DNA of 64,000 nt from Herbiconiux sp. VKM Ac-1786 (lineage in GTDB: Bacteria > Actinomycetota > Actinomycetes > Actinomycetales > Microbacteriaceae), in the NCBI RefSeq assembly GCF_015350805.1, contig NZ_JADKSG010000002.1, forward strand, positions 186,001 through 250,000, in the 5' to 3' direction. Below, piece by piece: positions 54,586-62,624 of this stretch (position 1 is its first letter; the number at the start of each line of letters is the position of its first letter). Under the pieces are notes generated by a model. That model saw nothing but the letters and a program-made list of their open reading frames with translations. It was not told the origin of the DNA and did not search any database. Both the position numbers and the translations under genes were made by a program.

Positions 54586-55347
54586 ATGACCGACTACAGC
54601 CCGACCCACCAGGCCCTGCTCGACACCGTCCCGCTCCCCGCGGGTGCCCGCATCGAGGGCGAGCGCATGCACTACGACGAGAGCGGCACCGCGCTCGACG
54701 GCTTCCTGGTCGCCGACGCCGCGACCGACGGCCCGCGTCCGGCGGTGCTGGTGCTGCACGACTGGACGGGGGAGCAGGAGTACACCCGCGTGCGTGCCGA
54801 GATGCTCGCCCGCCTCGGCCTCGTCGCCTTCGCCGCCGACCTGTACGGGGCCGGGGTGCGCCCCACGGGCGACGACGCGGCCGCCGAGGCGGGCAGGTAC
54901 TACGGCGACCTTCCGCTGCTCCGTCGCCGGGTGCAGGCCGCCTACGACGTGCTCGCGAGCGATCCGCGGGTCGACCCGTCGCGCATCGTCGTGATCGGCT
55001 ACTGCTTCGGCGGCTCGGCCTCGATCGAGTTCGCCCGCACCGGGGCGGCGCTCGCCGGAGCCGTCAGCTTCCACGGCGGTCTCGTCACGCATGATCCGGC
55101 CGACGTCGAGAGCATCCGCACGCCCCTGCTGGTGCTCACCGGCGCCGACGACCCGGTCGTGCCCGACGAGGCGGTCGTGGCGTTCGAGGACGAGCTGCGG
55201 CAGAACCCCGCGATCGACTGGCAGATCGTGCTCTACAGCGGTGCTCCGCACGCCTTCACGCTGCCCGAGGAGTCGAGCTGGCGCCCGGTGGCCGACGCAC
55301 GCAGCTGGCGGGCGTTCCGGGCGTTCCTCGACGAGGTGCTCGCCTAA
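54586..55347 (+). CDS. Dienelactone hydrolase-family protein
   Basis: A 253-residue alpha/beta hydrolase of the DLH type. The nucleophile is Cys140 in GYCFGG, with an acid near D189 and H222 in PHAFT. These form the Cys-Asp-His triad of dienelactone hydrolases. It follows the acyl-CoA ligase by 29 bp and may be in the same transcript. The substrate is likely a small ester or lactone, not defined further. Confidence 0.93.
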   Translation: MTDYSPTHQALLDTVPLPAGARIEGERMHYDESGTALDGFLVADAATDGPRPAVLVLHDWTGEQEYTRVRAEMLARLGLVAFAADLYGAGVRPTGDDAAAEAGRYYGDLPLLRRRVQAAYDVLASDPRVDPSRIVVIGYCFGGSASIEFARTGAALAGAVSFHGGLVTHDPADVESIRTPLLVLTGADDPVVPDEAVVAFEDELRQNPAIDWQIVLYSGAPHAFTLPEESSWRPVADARSWRAFRAFLDEVLA

Positions 55348-55382
55348 CCCGTCACCCGGAGGTCTTCACCCGCCACCGGCCC

Positions 55383-55396
55383 GGGGGGGGGGGGGG
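55383..55396. repeat. Fourteen-base G homopolymer
   Basis: An uninterrupted run of 14 G lies 55 bp before the VOC-family gene, in the leader after the hydrolase gene stop. Such a tract is prone to slip-strand mutation and can fold as a G-quadruplex; it may also be an assembly or sequencing artefact. Confidence 0.85.
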
Positions 55397-55424
55397 CCTT
55401 TACCCGCCGCCGGAGCCGTGGCAT

Positions 55425-55441
55425 TGTGGACACTGTACACA
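55425..55441. promoter_or_regulatory. Inverted repeat, possible operator of the VOC gene
   Basis: TGTGGACACTGTACACA is a 17-bp near-palindrome (seven of eight pairs) that ends at the first base of the AGGAGG ribosome site of the VOC gene. Bound by a repressor it would block translation and transcription start. Confidence 0.4.
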
Positions 55442-55451
55442 GGAGGTGCGC

Positions 55452-55838
55452 ATGCTCACGACCAGCCACGGTTTCAGCGGTTTCAGCGTCACGGACGTCG
55501 ACGAGTCCCGGCGGTTCTACCAGGACGTCCTCGGGCTCGAGGTCTCGATGAACGAGATGGGCATCCTCGACATCGCGCTGCCCGCGAACGGCGCGCACGT
55601 GCTCGCCTACCCGAAGCAGGATCACGTGCCGGCGGTGTTCACCATCCTGAACTTCGCCGTCGACGACATCGACCGGGCGATCGACGAGCTCGAGGCCGCC
55701 GGCGTGAGCCTGGAGCGCTACGAGGGCATGCCGCAGGACGAGCGCGGCGTGATGCGGGGCAAGGCGGCCGGCCAGGGCCCCGACATCGCGTGGTTCCTCG
55801 ACCCCTCGGGCAACATCCTGTCGATCCTCAGCGACTAG
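55452..55838 (+). CDS. VOC-family (glyoxalase-like) protein
   Basis: A 128-residue vicinal-oxygen-chelate fold protein with the N-terminal GFSVTDVDESRRFYQDVLGLEV and C-terminal AWFLDPSGNILSIL. Metal ligands of the glyoxalase I type are not all obvious, so it may be a ligand-binding relative. ATG 55452 has a perfect AGGAGG five bases upstream. Its last codon overlaps the stop of the convergent GNAT gene by four bases. Confidence 0.9.
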   Translation: MLTTSHGFSGFSVTDVDESRRFYQDVLGLEVSMNEMGILDIALPANGAHVLAYPKQDHVPAVFTILNFAVDDIDRAIDELEAAGVSLERYEGMPQDERGVMRGKAAGQGPDIAWFLDPSGNILSILSD

Positions 55839-56173
55839 AGCGACGCGCGCAGTTCGATCGACACCGGGTCGATGATGTCGTCGAAGTCGTGGTGCTTCTC
55901 GACGTAGCGCTCGACGAAGGGGCAGATCGCCACCGCGCGCAGGCCCGCGTCGCGCACCTGCTCGAGCGTGCCCTTGATCAGGGTGCTGCCGTAGCCGTGG
56001 CCCTCCTGAGCCGGGTCGATCTCGGTGTGCAGGAACACACGGTCGATGCCGCGGTCGGTGTAGACGGTGAACCCGACCTCCTCGCCGTCGACGAGCAGGG
56101 CGTAGCGGTTCTGCTCGGGCTGGGGCACGACCTCGACGGTCGCCTGCGGGTTGTCGCTCTCGTTCTCGGTCAT
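55835..56173 (-). CDS. GNAT-family N-acetyltransferase (small YjdJ-like type)
   Basis: A 112-residue GCN5-related N-acetyltransferase-like protein, with FLHTEIDPAQEGHGYGSTLIKGTLE and RAVAICPFVERYVEKH typical of the short N-acetyltransferase (YjdJ/YidJ-type) family. It is convergent with, and overlaps by four bases, the VOC gene. ATG 56173 is chosen because the conserved fold starts at residue 13. The acceptor is unknown. Confidence 0.88.
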   Translation of the reverse strand: MTENESDNPQATVEVVPQPEQNRYALLVDGEEVGFTVYTDRGIDRVFLHTEIDPAQEGHGYGSTLIKGTLEQVRDAGLRAVAICPFVERYVEKHHDFDDIIDPVSIELRASL

Positions 56174-56232
56174 GTCCCCAGCGAAGCAGATTCCGAGCGG
56201 ATGCGCGAGCGGCACGCGTGGCCCCGCCGGGG

Positions 56233-56940
56233 TCACCTCGGCGAGCCGTCGGGCGCCCACACCCCCGAGCTGCCCCTCCGGTGGCTGCCGACCAGATGCG
56301 TGTCGACGATGCCGACCGCCTCCATCAGCGCGTGCATCGTGGTGGGCCCGACGAAGCGGAACCCCTTCGCCCGCAGCGCCGCCGCCAGCGCGGTCGACTC
56401 GGGGCTGATCGTCGGCACCTCCGCCATCGTGCGCGGCAGCGGGGTGCGGGCGGGCCGGAACGACCAGATCAGCCCGGCCAGTCCGCCTGGCGTTCCGGGG
56501 TCGTCGCGGAGGGCCACGGTCGCCCGGGCGTTGCCGATCGTCGCCAGGATCTTGGCGCGGTTCCGCACGATTCCCGGGTCGGCCAGGAGACGCGCGACGT
56601 CGTCGTCGCCGAAGCCGGCCACGGTGTCGGGGTCGAAGTCGCGGAACGCGGCCCGGAACGCCGGCCGCTTCCGCAGGATGGTGGCCCAGGACAGTCCCGA
56701 CTGGAAGCCCTCGAGGCTCAGCCGCTCGTACAGCCCGCGCTCGTCGTGCACCGGCACACCCCACTCGGTGTCGTAGTACTCGCGCAGCAGCGGATCGACC
56801 GACGCCCAGGCCGGGCGGGCCAGGCCGTCGGGACCGGTCACGACGTCGGGGCTGGACACGACCTCGGGGCCCGACACGGCGGGGGAGGCGGCGGGGGCAT
56901 TCTCTGCGGGCGGCACCCGTCTAGTATTGAACGAAGCCAC
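56233..56940 (-). CDS. tag: DNA-3-methyladenine glycosylase I lacking most zinc ligands
   Basis: A 235-residue Tag-family base-excision glycosylase. The catalytic E77 and the surrounding LEGFQSGLSW, IVRNRAKILATIGNARA and the helix region are kept. Compared with enteric Tag, the zinc ligands at the first (RCxW here R-P-A-W), second (Y-H-D here Y-Y-D) and fourth (HVVGC here HLVGS) sites are absent, and only the third His (DTH) is kept. The N-terminus has about 40 additional residues, Ala/Pro/Ser-rich. Most likely a zinc-free variant. Start GTG 56940 or GTG 56916 are possible; it is divergent from a small membrane protein gene. Confidence 0.88.
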   Translation of the reverse strand: MASFNTRRVPPAENAPAASPAVSGPEVVSSPDVVTGPDGLARPAWASVDPLLREYYDTEWGVPVHDERGLYERLSLEGFQSGLSWATILRKRPAFRAAFRDFDPDTVAGFGDDDVARLLADPGIVRNRAKILATIGNARATVALRDDPGTPGGLAGLIWSFRPARTPLPRTMAEVPTISPESTALAAALRAKGFRFVGPTTMHALMEAVGIVDTHLVGSHRRGSSGVWAPDGSPR

Positions 56941-56959
56941 TACTGAGGAGGATCACCGG

Positions 56960-57121
56960 ATGAACGTGCTCGCTGCCATCGGAGCCATTCTGCTGTTCCT
57001 CCTGGGCATGTTCCTGTTCGGCACGCTCGCCAACGCGTGGGTCTTCTTCGCCGGCATCCTGTGCGTCTCGGGCTCGGTCTTCCTGGCCACGTCGATCCTC
57101 TCGACGCAGCGCCGCCACTAG
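56960..57121 (+). CDS. Small two-TM membrane protein
   Basis: A 53-residue protein of two hydrophobic helices (about 3-24 and 26-46) with a short basic C-terminus. The ATG has a strong GAGGAGGA ribosome site. No family is recognised. It is divergent from tag and shares its upstream region. Confidence 0.75.
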   Translation: MNVLAAIGAILLFLLGMFLFGTLANAWVFFAGILCVSGSVFLATSILSTQRRH

Positions 57122-57137
57122 CCGCGAAGCATCCGGC

Positions 57138-57575
57138 TCAGGAGACCAGCTCCTCCAGCGCCTTCGCCAGGCGTCGCTCGCGCGTGGCGTCGGTCTTCGC
57201 GTCGACGATCGACGTCGCGATGCGCTTCTTGTTCGTGTACGAGAGCGCGGCGAACGCGGCCGCGGCATCGGCGTCCCCGGCCAGAGCGGCGGCCAGAGCA
57301 TCCGGAAGCTCGACCTCGCGCGGCGCCTCGTCGAGCTCGACCCCGACCACGACCGTGTCACCGGCGGCGACGCCCGCGGCCGCCCGGTTCTCGGCGCTCA
57401 GTGCGATCAGGAACTGCCCGGTGTAGAACACGATCGAGCTGCGGTAGCTGTGGCCGCCGATGGTGACGACGACCGGGATGCGCTTGCCGCGGTCGAGCGC
57501 CGTCACCACGCTCTCGGGCACCGGGATGCCCGTGTTGTTCTTGCCGCTGGCGAGGATCGTCGTGCTGAACTCCAT
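57138..57575 (-). CDS. DUF1905/YdeI-like protein
   Basis: A 145-residue protein with an N-terminal DUF1905 domain (FSTTILASGKNNTGIPVPESVVTAL, SYRSSIVFYTGQFLIAL) and a C-terminal YdeI-like helical tail ending in the KKRIATSIVDAKTDATRERRLAKALEEL block. The family is linked to bacteriocin protection or stress and lacks a known activity. It lies 28 bp after the ferritin-like gene and may end the same transcript. Confidence 0.85.
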   Translation of the reverse strand: MEFSTTILASGKNNTGIPVPESVVTALDRGKRIPVVVTIGGHSYRSSIVFYTGQFLIALSAENRAAAGVAAGDTVVVGVELDEAPREVELPDALAAALAGDADAAAAFAALSYTNKKRIATSIVDAKTDATRERRLAKALEELVS

Positions 57576-57603
57576 GTCAGCAGTATGGCCCAGCGAAATG
57601 GTG

Positions 57604-58398
57604 TCAGGCGGCGATGCCGCGTGCGTCCAGCGCGTCCTGCACGATGGTGAGACCCTCGAGCCCCGGCATGCGGGCGATGTGCGCGTCGATCTTGGCGGCC
57701 TCGCGACGACCCTCGGGCCCGCCCATCAGGTGGCCCATCACATGCTTCACCTCGTCGTCGCTCATCACGCCCGAGCCGACGGGGCCCCAGAAGTTCTTCA
57801 GCGCGAAGCGCGCCAGCACCTGGGCCTTCTTGCTCTTGCCGAGACGCTCGCGGGCCTGGGTGGCGTAGAAGGCGACGTGACGCGCCTCCTGCTTCGCGAT
57901 GCGGCGCAGCAGCTCGGCCAGCACCGGATGCGCCTCGAGGTCGGCGAGCCGGTTGTAGGCGGCGACGGCCGACCACTCGTTGGCCGCGCCCCACACCATG
58001 TGCACGGCGATGAAGCCCGAGCCGACAATGTTGCCGAGCAGGGACTGCTTCACCGGGTCGAGACGGTCCTTCCAGCCGAGCTTCAGGCGGGTGGCCTTCA
58101 GCTCGTCGAAGTCGACGATCACGTCGTGCTCGGCGAGCACGGCCGCGAGGGCCTCGCCGTGCCAGAACTCCTCGCGGTTCCACATGGTCATGAACGCCGT
58201 GACGTCCTCGTCCTTGTGGGAGGGGGTGACGAGCATGTCGCGCAGGTAGCAGACCGTGTGGTACTCGATGTCGCACATGTAGCGGAGGCTCCGCAGGGTG
58301 CCCTCGGGAAGGGGGTGCTCGCGGAAGTCGGAGAAGTCGAGGTCCTGCCACGCGACCTTGGTGGAGGTCTCCGTGTACTTGTCGATGTCGAATGCCAT
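57604..58398 (-). CDS. Ferritin-like diiron protein with complete ligand set (possible lipid desaturase or oxygenase)
   Basis: A 264-residue all-helical protein. The pattern E45, E77-x-x-H80, E141 and E171-x-x-H174 supplies four Glu and two His, the complete set of diiron carboxylate enzymes such as acyl-ACP desaturase and arylamine oxygenase relatives. It is the last or second-last gene of the minus-strand lipid operon, downstream of the FAR-HAD gene by 18 bp. A role in oxidising or desaturating a fatty or ether chain is inferred from context. A paralogue without the ligands lies two genes upstream. ATG 58398. Confidence 0.85.
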   Translation of the reverse strand: MAFDIDKYTETSTKVAWQDLDFSDFREHPLPEGTLRSLRYMCDIEYHTVCYLRDMLVTPSHKDEDVTAFMTMWNREEFWHGEALAAVLAEHDVIVDFDELKATRLKLGWKDRLDPVKQSLLGNIVGSGFIAVHMVWGAANEWSAVAAYNRLADLEAHPVLAELLRRIAKQEARHVAFYATQARERLGKSKKAQVLARFALKNFWGPVGSGVMSDDEVKHVMGHLMGGPEGRREAAKIDAHIARMPGLEGLTIVQDALDARGIAA

Positions 58399-58416
58399 GG
58401 GTGTGTCGGGAGAGCG

Positions 58417-60768
58417 TCAGGTGGCGCTCGACCGGTCTCCTTCCTCGGGTGCGGATGCCGGTGCGTCGGGCAGCAGAGCCAGATTAGCCGGTGCGACGGG
58501 GCGGTCGGACGATCGTCTCGTCCAGTCCTCCACCGTCCACTTCATTCGTTGCGCGTGCCGATACAGATCGGTGTCGGGATTCACGACTGTGGCGTTTCCC
58601 AGCAGCTTCAGCCAGGACACGTCGGCGAGGCTGTCGCCGTAGCCGTACGACTGCGTCAGGTTCGCCCCGTGGGCGCCCGCGTACTCGCGGAGCCACGCGG
58701 CGCGCGCCTCGTCGACCAGCGGGGGAGCGGCGAGATAGCCGGTGAGCACGCCCTTGGAGGCGTGCATTTCGCCGGCGACGACCTCGTCGAAGAACGCGGA
58801 GAACGGCTCGGCGGCCGAGCTCATCGCACCCGTGACGAGCACGGTGCGGTGCCCGGCGGCGCGGTGCTGGGCGACGCGGTCCAGCGCATCCGGAATCGCC
58901 CGGCTCAGCATGGCGGCGCCGAAGCGGCCCTGCACGAGCTCCTGCAGCTCCTCGACGCGGATGCCCTTGTAGCGGCGCACGAGGGTGCGGATGAACTCGC
59001 CGCGGTCGCGCCGCTCGGCGCGCAGGTAGGCGGGCACCGAGACCAGGAGGCTCGCGAACTCCTGCGGCCACTGGGCCTTGGGGGTCATGCCGAGGCGCAT
59101 CCAGAGGTACTGCTCGACGAGGTTCGACTCGACGACGGTGCCCTCGAAGTCGAAGACGGCCAGCACGTCGCTGCGAACGGGCAGCGCGCGCTTGGCGCGG
59201 GCGCGGCCGGCGGGGCGCTTGGCGAAGGCCTTCGTGAGCCCGGTGATCGAGGGGAAGTGGATGCTCTGGAAGTACTCGTGCCAGTCGATCTCGGCCACGT
59301 CGAAGCCGCGGTCGGCCTTCAGCTCGTCGGGGATCGAGGCGTGCAGCGCCCGCGTGTTGCGGTCGTCGAAGATCAGCTCGGTCTGCACGTAGGCGCGGTA
59401 GAGCTCGGCGAAGTAGCGCAGCTGATCCAGGCCCTGCTGGCGGCGGCGGAGCGTCTCGGTCCACTGCCGCGTGCGCGGGTTCGAGGGCATGCGGATGACC
59501 GCCTGGTCGGCGACCGAGGCGAGGCGCTCCTGCAGGCGGAGCGTGCGCTCGACCGAGCGGCCGCCGGGGAAGCGCCACGACGGCACGGCGATGCCGCCGT
59601 CGTCTCCGGGCATGGGGTTCTCGGTGAAGAACTCCTTGACGTTCTCGTACATCGTGTGGAACGGCAGCGGGTTCCGCGCACCGGACACGACCTGGTAGTA
59701 CTGCGGCTCGTCGACGGGCGCCGGGGTCACGGCGGCGGCGAGGATCGCGTTCACCACGAAGTCGACCGGGATGACGTCGAGGATCGAGTCGGGCACGCCC
59801 GGGAACTCGGGCAGCTGGCCGCGGCCGTAGGCCATGATCAGCGGGTCGGCGACCTTGAAGCCGTCGAGCCAGCCCGGGAACGGGTGGCGCAGGGCGCTCT
59901 CGATGATGGAGGGGCGGACGATCGACAGGCGGTGTCCGGCCGTGCCCCACAGCTCCTCGGCGGCGCGCTCGGCGAAGGCCTTGGTGAGCGTGTAGACGTC
60001 GGTCCAGCCGAGGGACTCGGCGCGGATGCGGCCGTGGTCGATCAGGCGCTTGGTGACCCACTCGATGCGGGCGGCCTCGGCGTCGGCGGCGACGGCCTGC
60101 GGGCCGACCTTGCCGAGCTTCGCACGGCTCTTCGCGAGCAGGCCCCGCAGCACCTCGGGCTGGCGGGACGCCATCTCCACGCGTCGGCGCGCCGACCTGG
60201 CGGCGGCGTTCTCGGCGCGCCAGTCGATCTCGTGCTCGAGCGACGCCTCGGGCGAGACGCCCTTGCGCATGCCGCCGACGTAGGCGGTGGAGACGTGCAC
60301 CACGTGCGGGTCGCTGCCCGAGGCGAGCAGCGCGCCGTAGAGGCCGGTGGCCCCGTCGACGTTGGTCTGGAAGGCCTCGTCGATCGGCGGGTCGAACGAG
60401 ACGGTGGAGGCGCCGTGCAGCACCACGTCGATGTCGCCCGGCAGCTCGCCCGGGTTGGCCAGGTCGCCCTGGATGACGGAGAGGCGCTCGCGGATCGTGC
60501 GCTCGACCTCGGCCTCGCCGACGGCCTCGCGCCAGGTGCGGAACACCGGCTTCTTCAGCAGCGTCTGCAGGCGGGTCTCACCGGTGGTGCGCGACTTCGG
60601 CCGGATCAGCAGCGAGACGCGGGTGTCGGGGTGCGAGGAGAGCAGCCGCTCCAGCACCGCCTGGCCGACGAAGCCGGTGGCGCCCGTGAGCAGCACGTGC
60701 GAGCCGCCCAGAGAGAAGGCGGGGTCGGCGGGGGTCGTCGTCGGGTCGGTGGGGGTGGCGTCGGTCAT
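58417..60768 (-). CDS. Fatty acyl reductase fused to HAD-type phosphatase domain
   Basis: A 783-residue two-domain protein. N-terminal about 20-460: SDR-type thioester (fatty acyl-CoA/ACP) reductase with GATGFVG at 29-35, S160/T161, catalytic Y259-x-x-x-K263 and the male-sterility-type C-terminal region. C-terminal about 530-760: HAD-IB fold with D540-x-E542-G-T, T646 and GYGDSLAD (D712, D716), so the second catalytic Asp is Glu, which may alter or abolish phosphatase activity. It would make fatty alcohol or aldehyde. ATG 60768 overlaps the stop of the preceding gene (ATGA). The Tyr/Lys pair and the alkyl-DHAP-synthase neighbour suggest alkyl donors for ether lipids. Confidence 0.9.
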   Translation of the reverse strand: MTDATPTDPTTTPADPAFSLGGSHVLLTGATGFVGQAVLERLLSSHPDTRVSLLIRPKSRTTGETRLQTLLKKPVFRTWREAVGEAEVERTIRERLSVIQGDLANPGELPGDIDVVLHGASTVSFDPPIDEAFQTNVDGATGLYGALLASGSDPHVVHVSTAYVGGMRKGVSPEASLEHEIDWRAENAAARSARRRVEMASRQPEVLRGLLAKSRAKLGKVGPQAVAADAEAARIEWVTKRLIDHGRIRAESLGWTDVYTLTKAFAERAAEELWGTAGHRLSIVRPSIIESALRHPFPGWLDGFKVADPLIMAYGRGQLPEFPGVPDSILDVIPVDFVVNAILAAAVTPAPVDEPQYYQVVSGARNPLPFHTMYENVKEFFTENPMPGDDGGIAVPSWRFPGGRSVERTLRLQERLASVADQAVIRMPSNPRTRQWTETLRRRQQGLDQLRYFAELYRAYVQTELIFDDRNTRALHASIPDELKADRGFDVAEIDWHEYFQSIHFPSITGLTKAFAKRPAGRARAKRALPVRSDVLAVFDFEGTVVESNLVEQYLWMRLGMTPKAQWPQEFASLLVSVPAYLRAERRDRGEFIRTLVRRYKGIRVEELQELVQGRFGAAMLSRAIPDALDRVAQHRAAGHRTVLVTGAMSSAAEPFSAFFDEVVAGEMHASKGVLTGYLAAPPLVDEARAAWLREYAGAHGANLTQSYGYGDSLADVSWLKLLGNATVVNPDTDLYRHAQRMKWTVEDWTRRSSDRPVAPANLALLPDAPASAPEEGDRSSAT

Positions 60769-61721
60769 CCGGTCGCTCCGCCTTTCGTGGAGGTCGAGGT
60801 GGTCGAGGTCGAGTTCGTGGTCGGGGTGGCGCCGGTCGAGGCGGGGCGCGCGGGCGCCAGACGGTGGCGCAGCCCGGCGAGGCGGCGGCCGAGGGCGTGA
60901 CCGGCTCCGCGCGACGGGGTGAGCGCGCGCTCCCGAGCGGCCCGCACGACGTGCAGGGCGCCGAGCCCGGGGAGCTCGCGCACCTTCGCGTCGACGCCGG
61001 CGGTGAGCTCGGCGTCGAGGAGCTCTTCGTAGAAGAAGGCCGAGGCGGATTGCTGCACGCTCGCGGCCCCGATCGGCCACGGGGTGCGCGGCAGGGCGCG
61101 GCGGGCGAGGTTCTGCGCCCGGCGCGAGGCGGTCAGGCGGGCGCGGGCGTCGGGCTCGACGAACGCACGGTGCCGCTTCTTCACCTCGAGGATGCGCTCG
61201 AGCAGCGAGACCAGCTCGGGGTTCGGGTCGAGCGTCTTGAGGCGGAGGTACGCAGCCTCGGTCATCCACTCGTCGACCGCCACCGTGGTGAGGTGCACGC
61301 CGATCACGTCGGGGCCGATGGCGTTCGCGCGGAACGACTCGACGATGGGCGTCGCCCGCTCGGAGAGCTCGAGCGCGAGGGCCTTGAAGCGGGGGAGCTC
61401 CTCGATCGCGGTCGGGTCGACGCCGTGGGCGCGCACGATCACCTCGAGGGCGTCGGCGATCCAGTACTTCTCGAACGCCCAGGTGGTGAGGAACGCGGTC
61501 ACCCGCGCGTCCTTGTGCGTCGGCGTGACGAGCACGTTGCGCAGGTAGGTCATGGTCGAGCGCTCGAGCTCGCGCAGGTAGGCGAGCAGGCGCACGGTGC
61601 GATCGGTGAGCGGATGCTCGGCGAACGCCGCGAGATCGATCTCGCCGCGGTGGCTGCCGACCGCGGTGCGGGCGAAGTCGCGCACGTCGAAACGCTCGGG
61701 AACTCGTTCTTCGACGGACAT
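60765..61721 (-). CDS. Ferritin-like protein with degenerate diiron site (paralogue)
   Basis: A 318-residue protein whose first about 260 residues align with the diiron protein at 57604-58398. Residues equivalent to E77 and H80 are K85 and I88, and E171 is K181, while E53, E151 and H184 are kept. Three of six ligands are therefore missing, two replaced by Lys, so a normal diiron centre is unlikely. A Pro/Arg/Thr-rich tail (about 275-318) is added. It opens the minus-strand operon and precedes FAR-HAD by a four-base overlap. A structural or heterodimer partner is possible. ATG 61721 with GGAGAG upstream. Confidence 0.85.
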   Translation of the reverse strand: MSVEERVPERFDVRDFARTAVGSHRGEIDLAAFAEHPLTDRTVRLLAYLRELERSTMTYLRNVLVTPTHKDARVTAFLTTWAFEKYWIADALEVIVRAHGVDPTAIEELPRFKALALELSERATPIVESFRANAIGPDVIGVHLTTVAVDEWMTEAAYLRLKTLDPNPELVSLLERILEVKKRHRAFVEPDARARLTASRRAQNLARRALPRTPWPIGAASVQQSASAFFYEELLDAELTAGVDAKVRELPGLGALHVVRAARERALTPSRGAGHALGRRLAGLRHRLAPARPASTGATPTTNSTSTTSTSTKGGATG

Positions 61722-61790
61722 CTGGTCTCTCCGGAGGCGGGCGGTCCCCGGCGTGGTCGGCGAGGAGGGGTGAACGGATGCGCTCGTCTA

Positions 61791-61811
61791 ACGCTACGCA
61801 CTCCGTAGCGT
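61791..61811. promoter_or_regulatory. Shared palindromic operator of the divergent lipid operons
   Basis: Perfect 8-bp arms ACGCTACG and CGTAGCGT flank CACTC. The right arm runs into TATCCT (61811-61816), a -10-like element eight bases before the ATG at 61824. The element is the only conserved symmetry in the 102-bp region between the two operons, and has the size of a TetR-family site. Confidence 0.7.
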
Positions 61812-61823
61812 ATCCTAAGCACC

Positions 61824-62624
61824 ATGGCGACGGCTCTGGTGACCGGTGGAACCTCGGGGATCGGTGCAGCATTCGCCCGAGCCCTCTCCCTTCGAGGGTA
61901 CGACCTCGTGCTCGTCGCTCGCGACGAGGAGCGGCTGCGCGAGACGGCCGCCGAGCTCTCCCGCGACGGGGCGACGAAGGTCGAGACCATCTCGGCCGAC
62001 CTCTCGGTGCGCGCCGACGTCGACCGCATCGCCGAGCGGCTCGAGTCGACGGAGTCGCCCATCGACTTCCTGGTCAACAACGCCGGCTTCGGCATCCACG
62101 GCTCGCTGCTCGAGCGCGACATCTCGATCCACGAGCGGGCGCTGTCGGTGATGTGCCTCGCGGTGCTCGTGCTCGGCGGTGCGGCCGGCCGCGCCATGAA
62201 GGCCAGGCACAAGGGCACCATCCTCAACGTCTCGAGCGTCGCCGGCACCATCGCCACGGGCAACTACTCGGCCGTGAAGGCGTGGACGACGGCGTACACC
62301 GAGGCGCTCGCGGTCGAGCTGAAGGGCACGGGCGTGCAGGTCACGGCGGTGCTGCCGGGCTGGGTGCGCACCGAGTTCCACGACCGGGCGGGCATCCGCA
62401 CCAAGTCGATCCCCGACTTCCTCTGGCTCGACGCCGACGCGCTCGTCGAAGAGTGCCTGCGCGACGTCGCCCACGGCAAGGTGCTCTCGGTGCCCTCGAA
62501 GCGGTTCCGCTTCCTCATGCTCTTCACCCGCCACCTGCCCCGCCGCACCATCCGCTGGGTCTCGGGCCGCATCTCGTCCAGCCGCAGCAAACCGATCGTG
62601 CCGTCGGAGGCGAAGACCTCATGA
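61824..62624 (+). CDS. SDR-family reductase (candidate acyl/alkyl-DHAP reductase)
   Basis: A 266-residue short-chain dehydrogenase with TGGTSGIGAA (7-16), NNAG, and Y148-x-x-x-K152 in GNYSAVK. It resembles NADP-type SDRs of lipid metabolism, including relatives of the mammalian acyl/alkyl-DHAP reductase, but the family does not fix the substrate. Its first base is close to a -10-like element, with no ribosome site, so the transcript may be leaderless. Its stop overlaps the start of the acyltransferase gene (ATGA). Confidence 0.88.
   Translation: MATALVTGGTSGIGAAFARALSLRGYDLVLVARDEERLRETAAELSRDGATKVETISADLSVRADVDRIAERLESTESPIDFLVNNAGFGIHGSLLERDISIHERALSVMCLAVLVLGGAAGRAMKARHKGTILNVSSVAGTIATGNYSAVKAWTTAYTEALAVELKGTGVQVTAVLPGWVRTEFHDRAGIRTKSIPDFLWLDADALVEECLRDVAHGKVLSVPSKRFRFLMLFTRHLPRRTIRWVSGRISSSRSKPIVPSEAKTS

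Noticed and set aside
57460-60900. Long plus-strand open frame opposite the FAR-HAD gene
   Set aside because: It has no ribosome site or domain pattern, and its Gly/Arg/Val-rich product is the shadow of the well-supported minus-strand gene.
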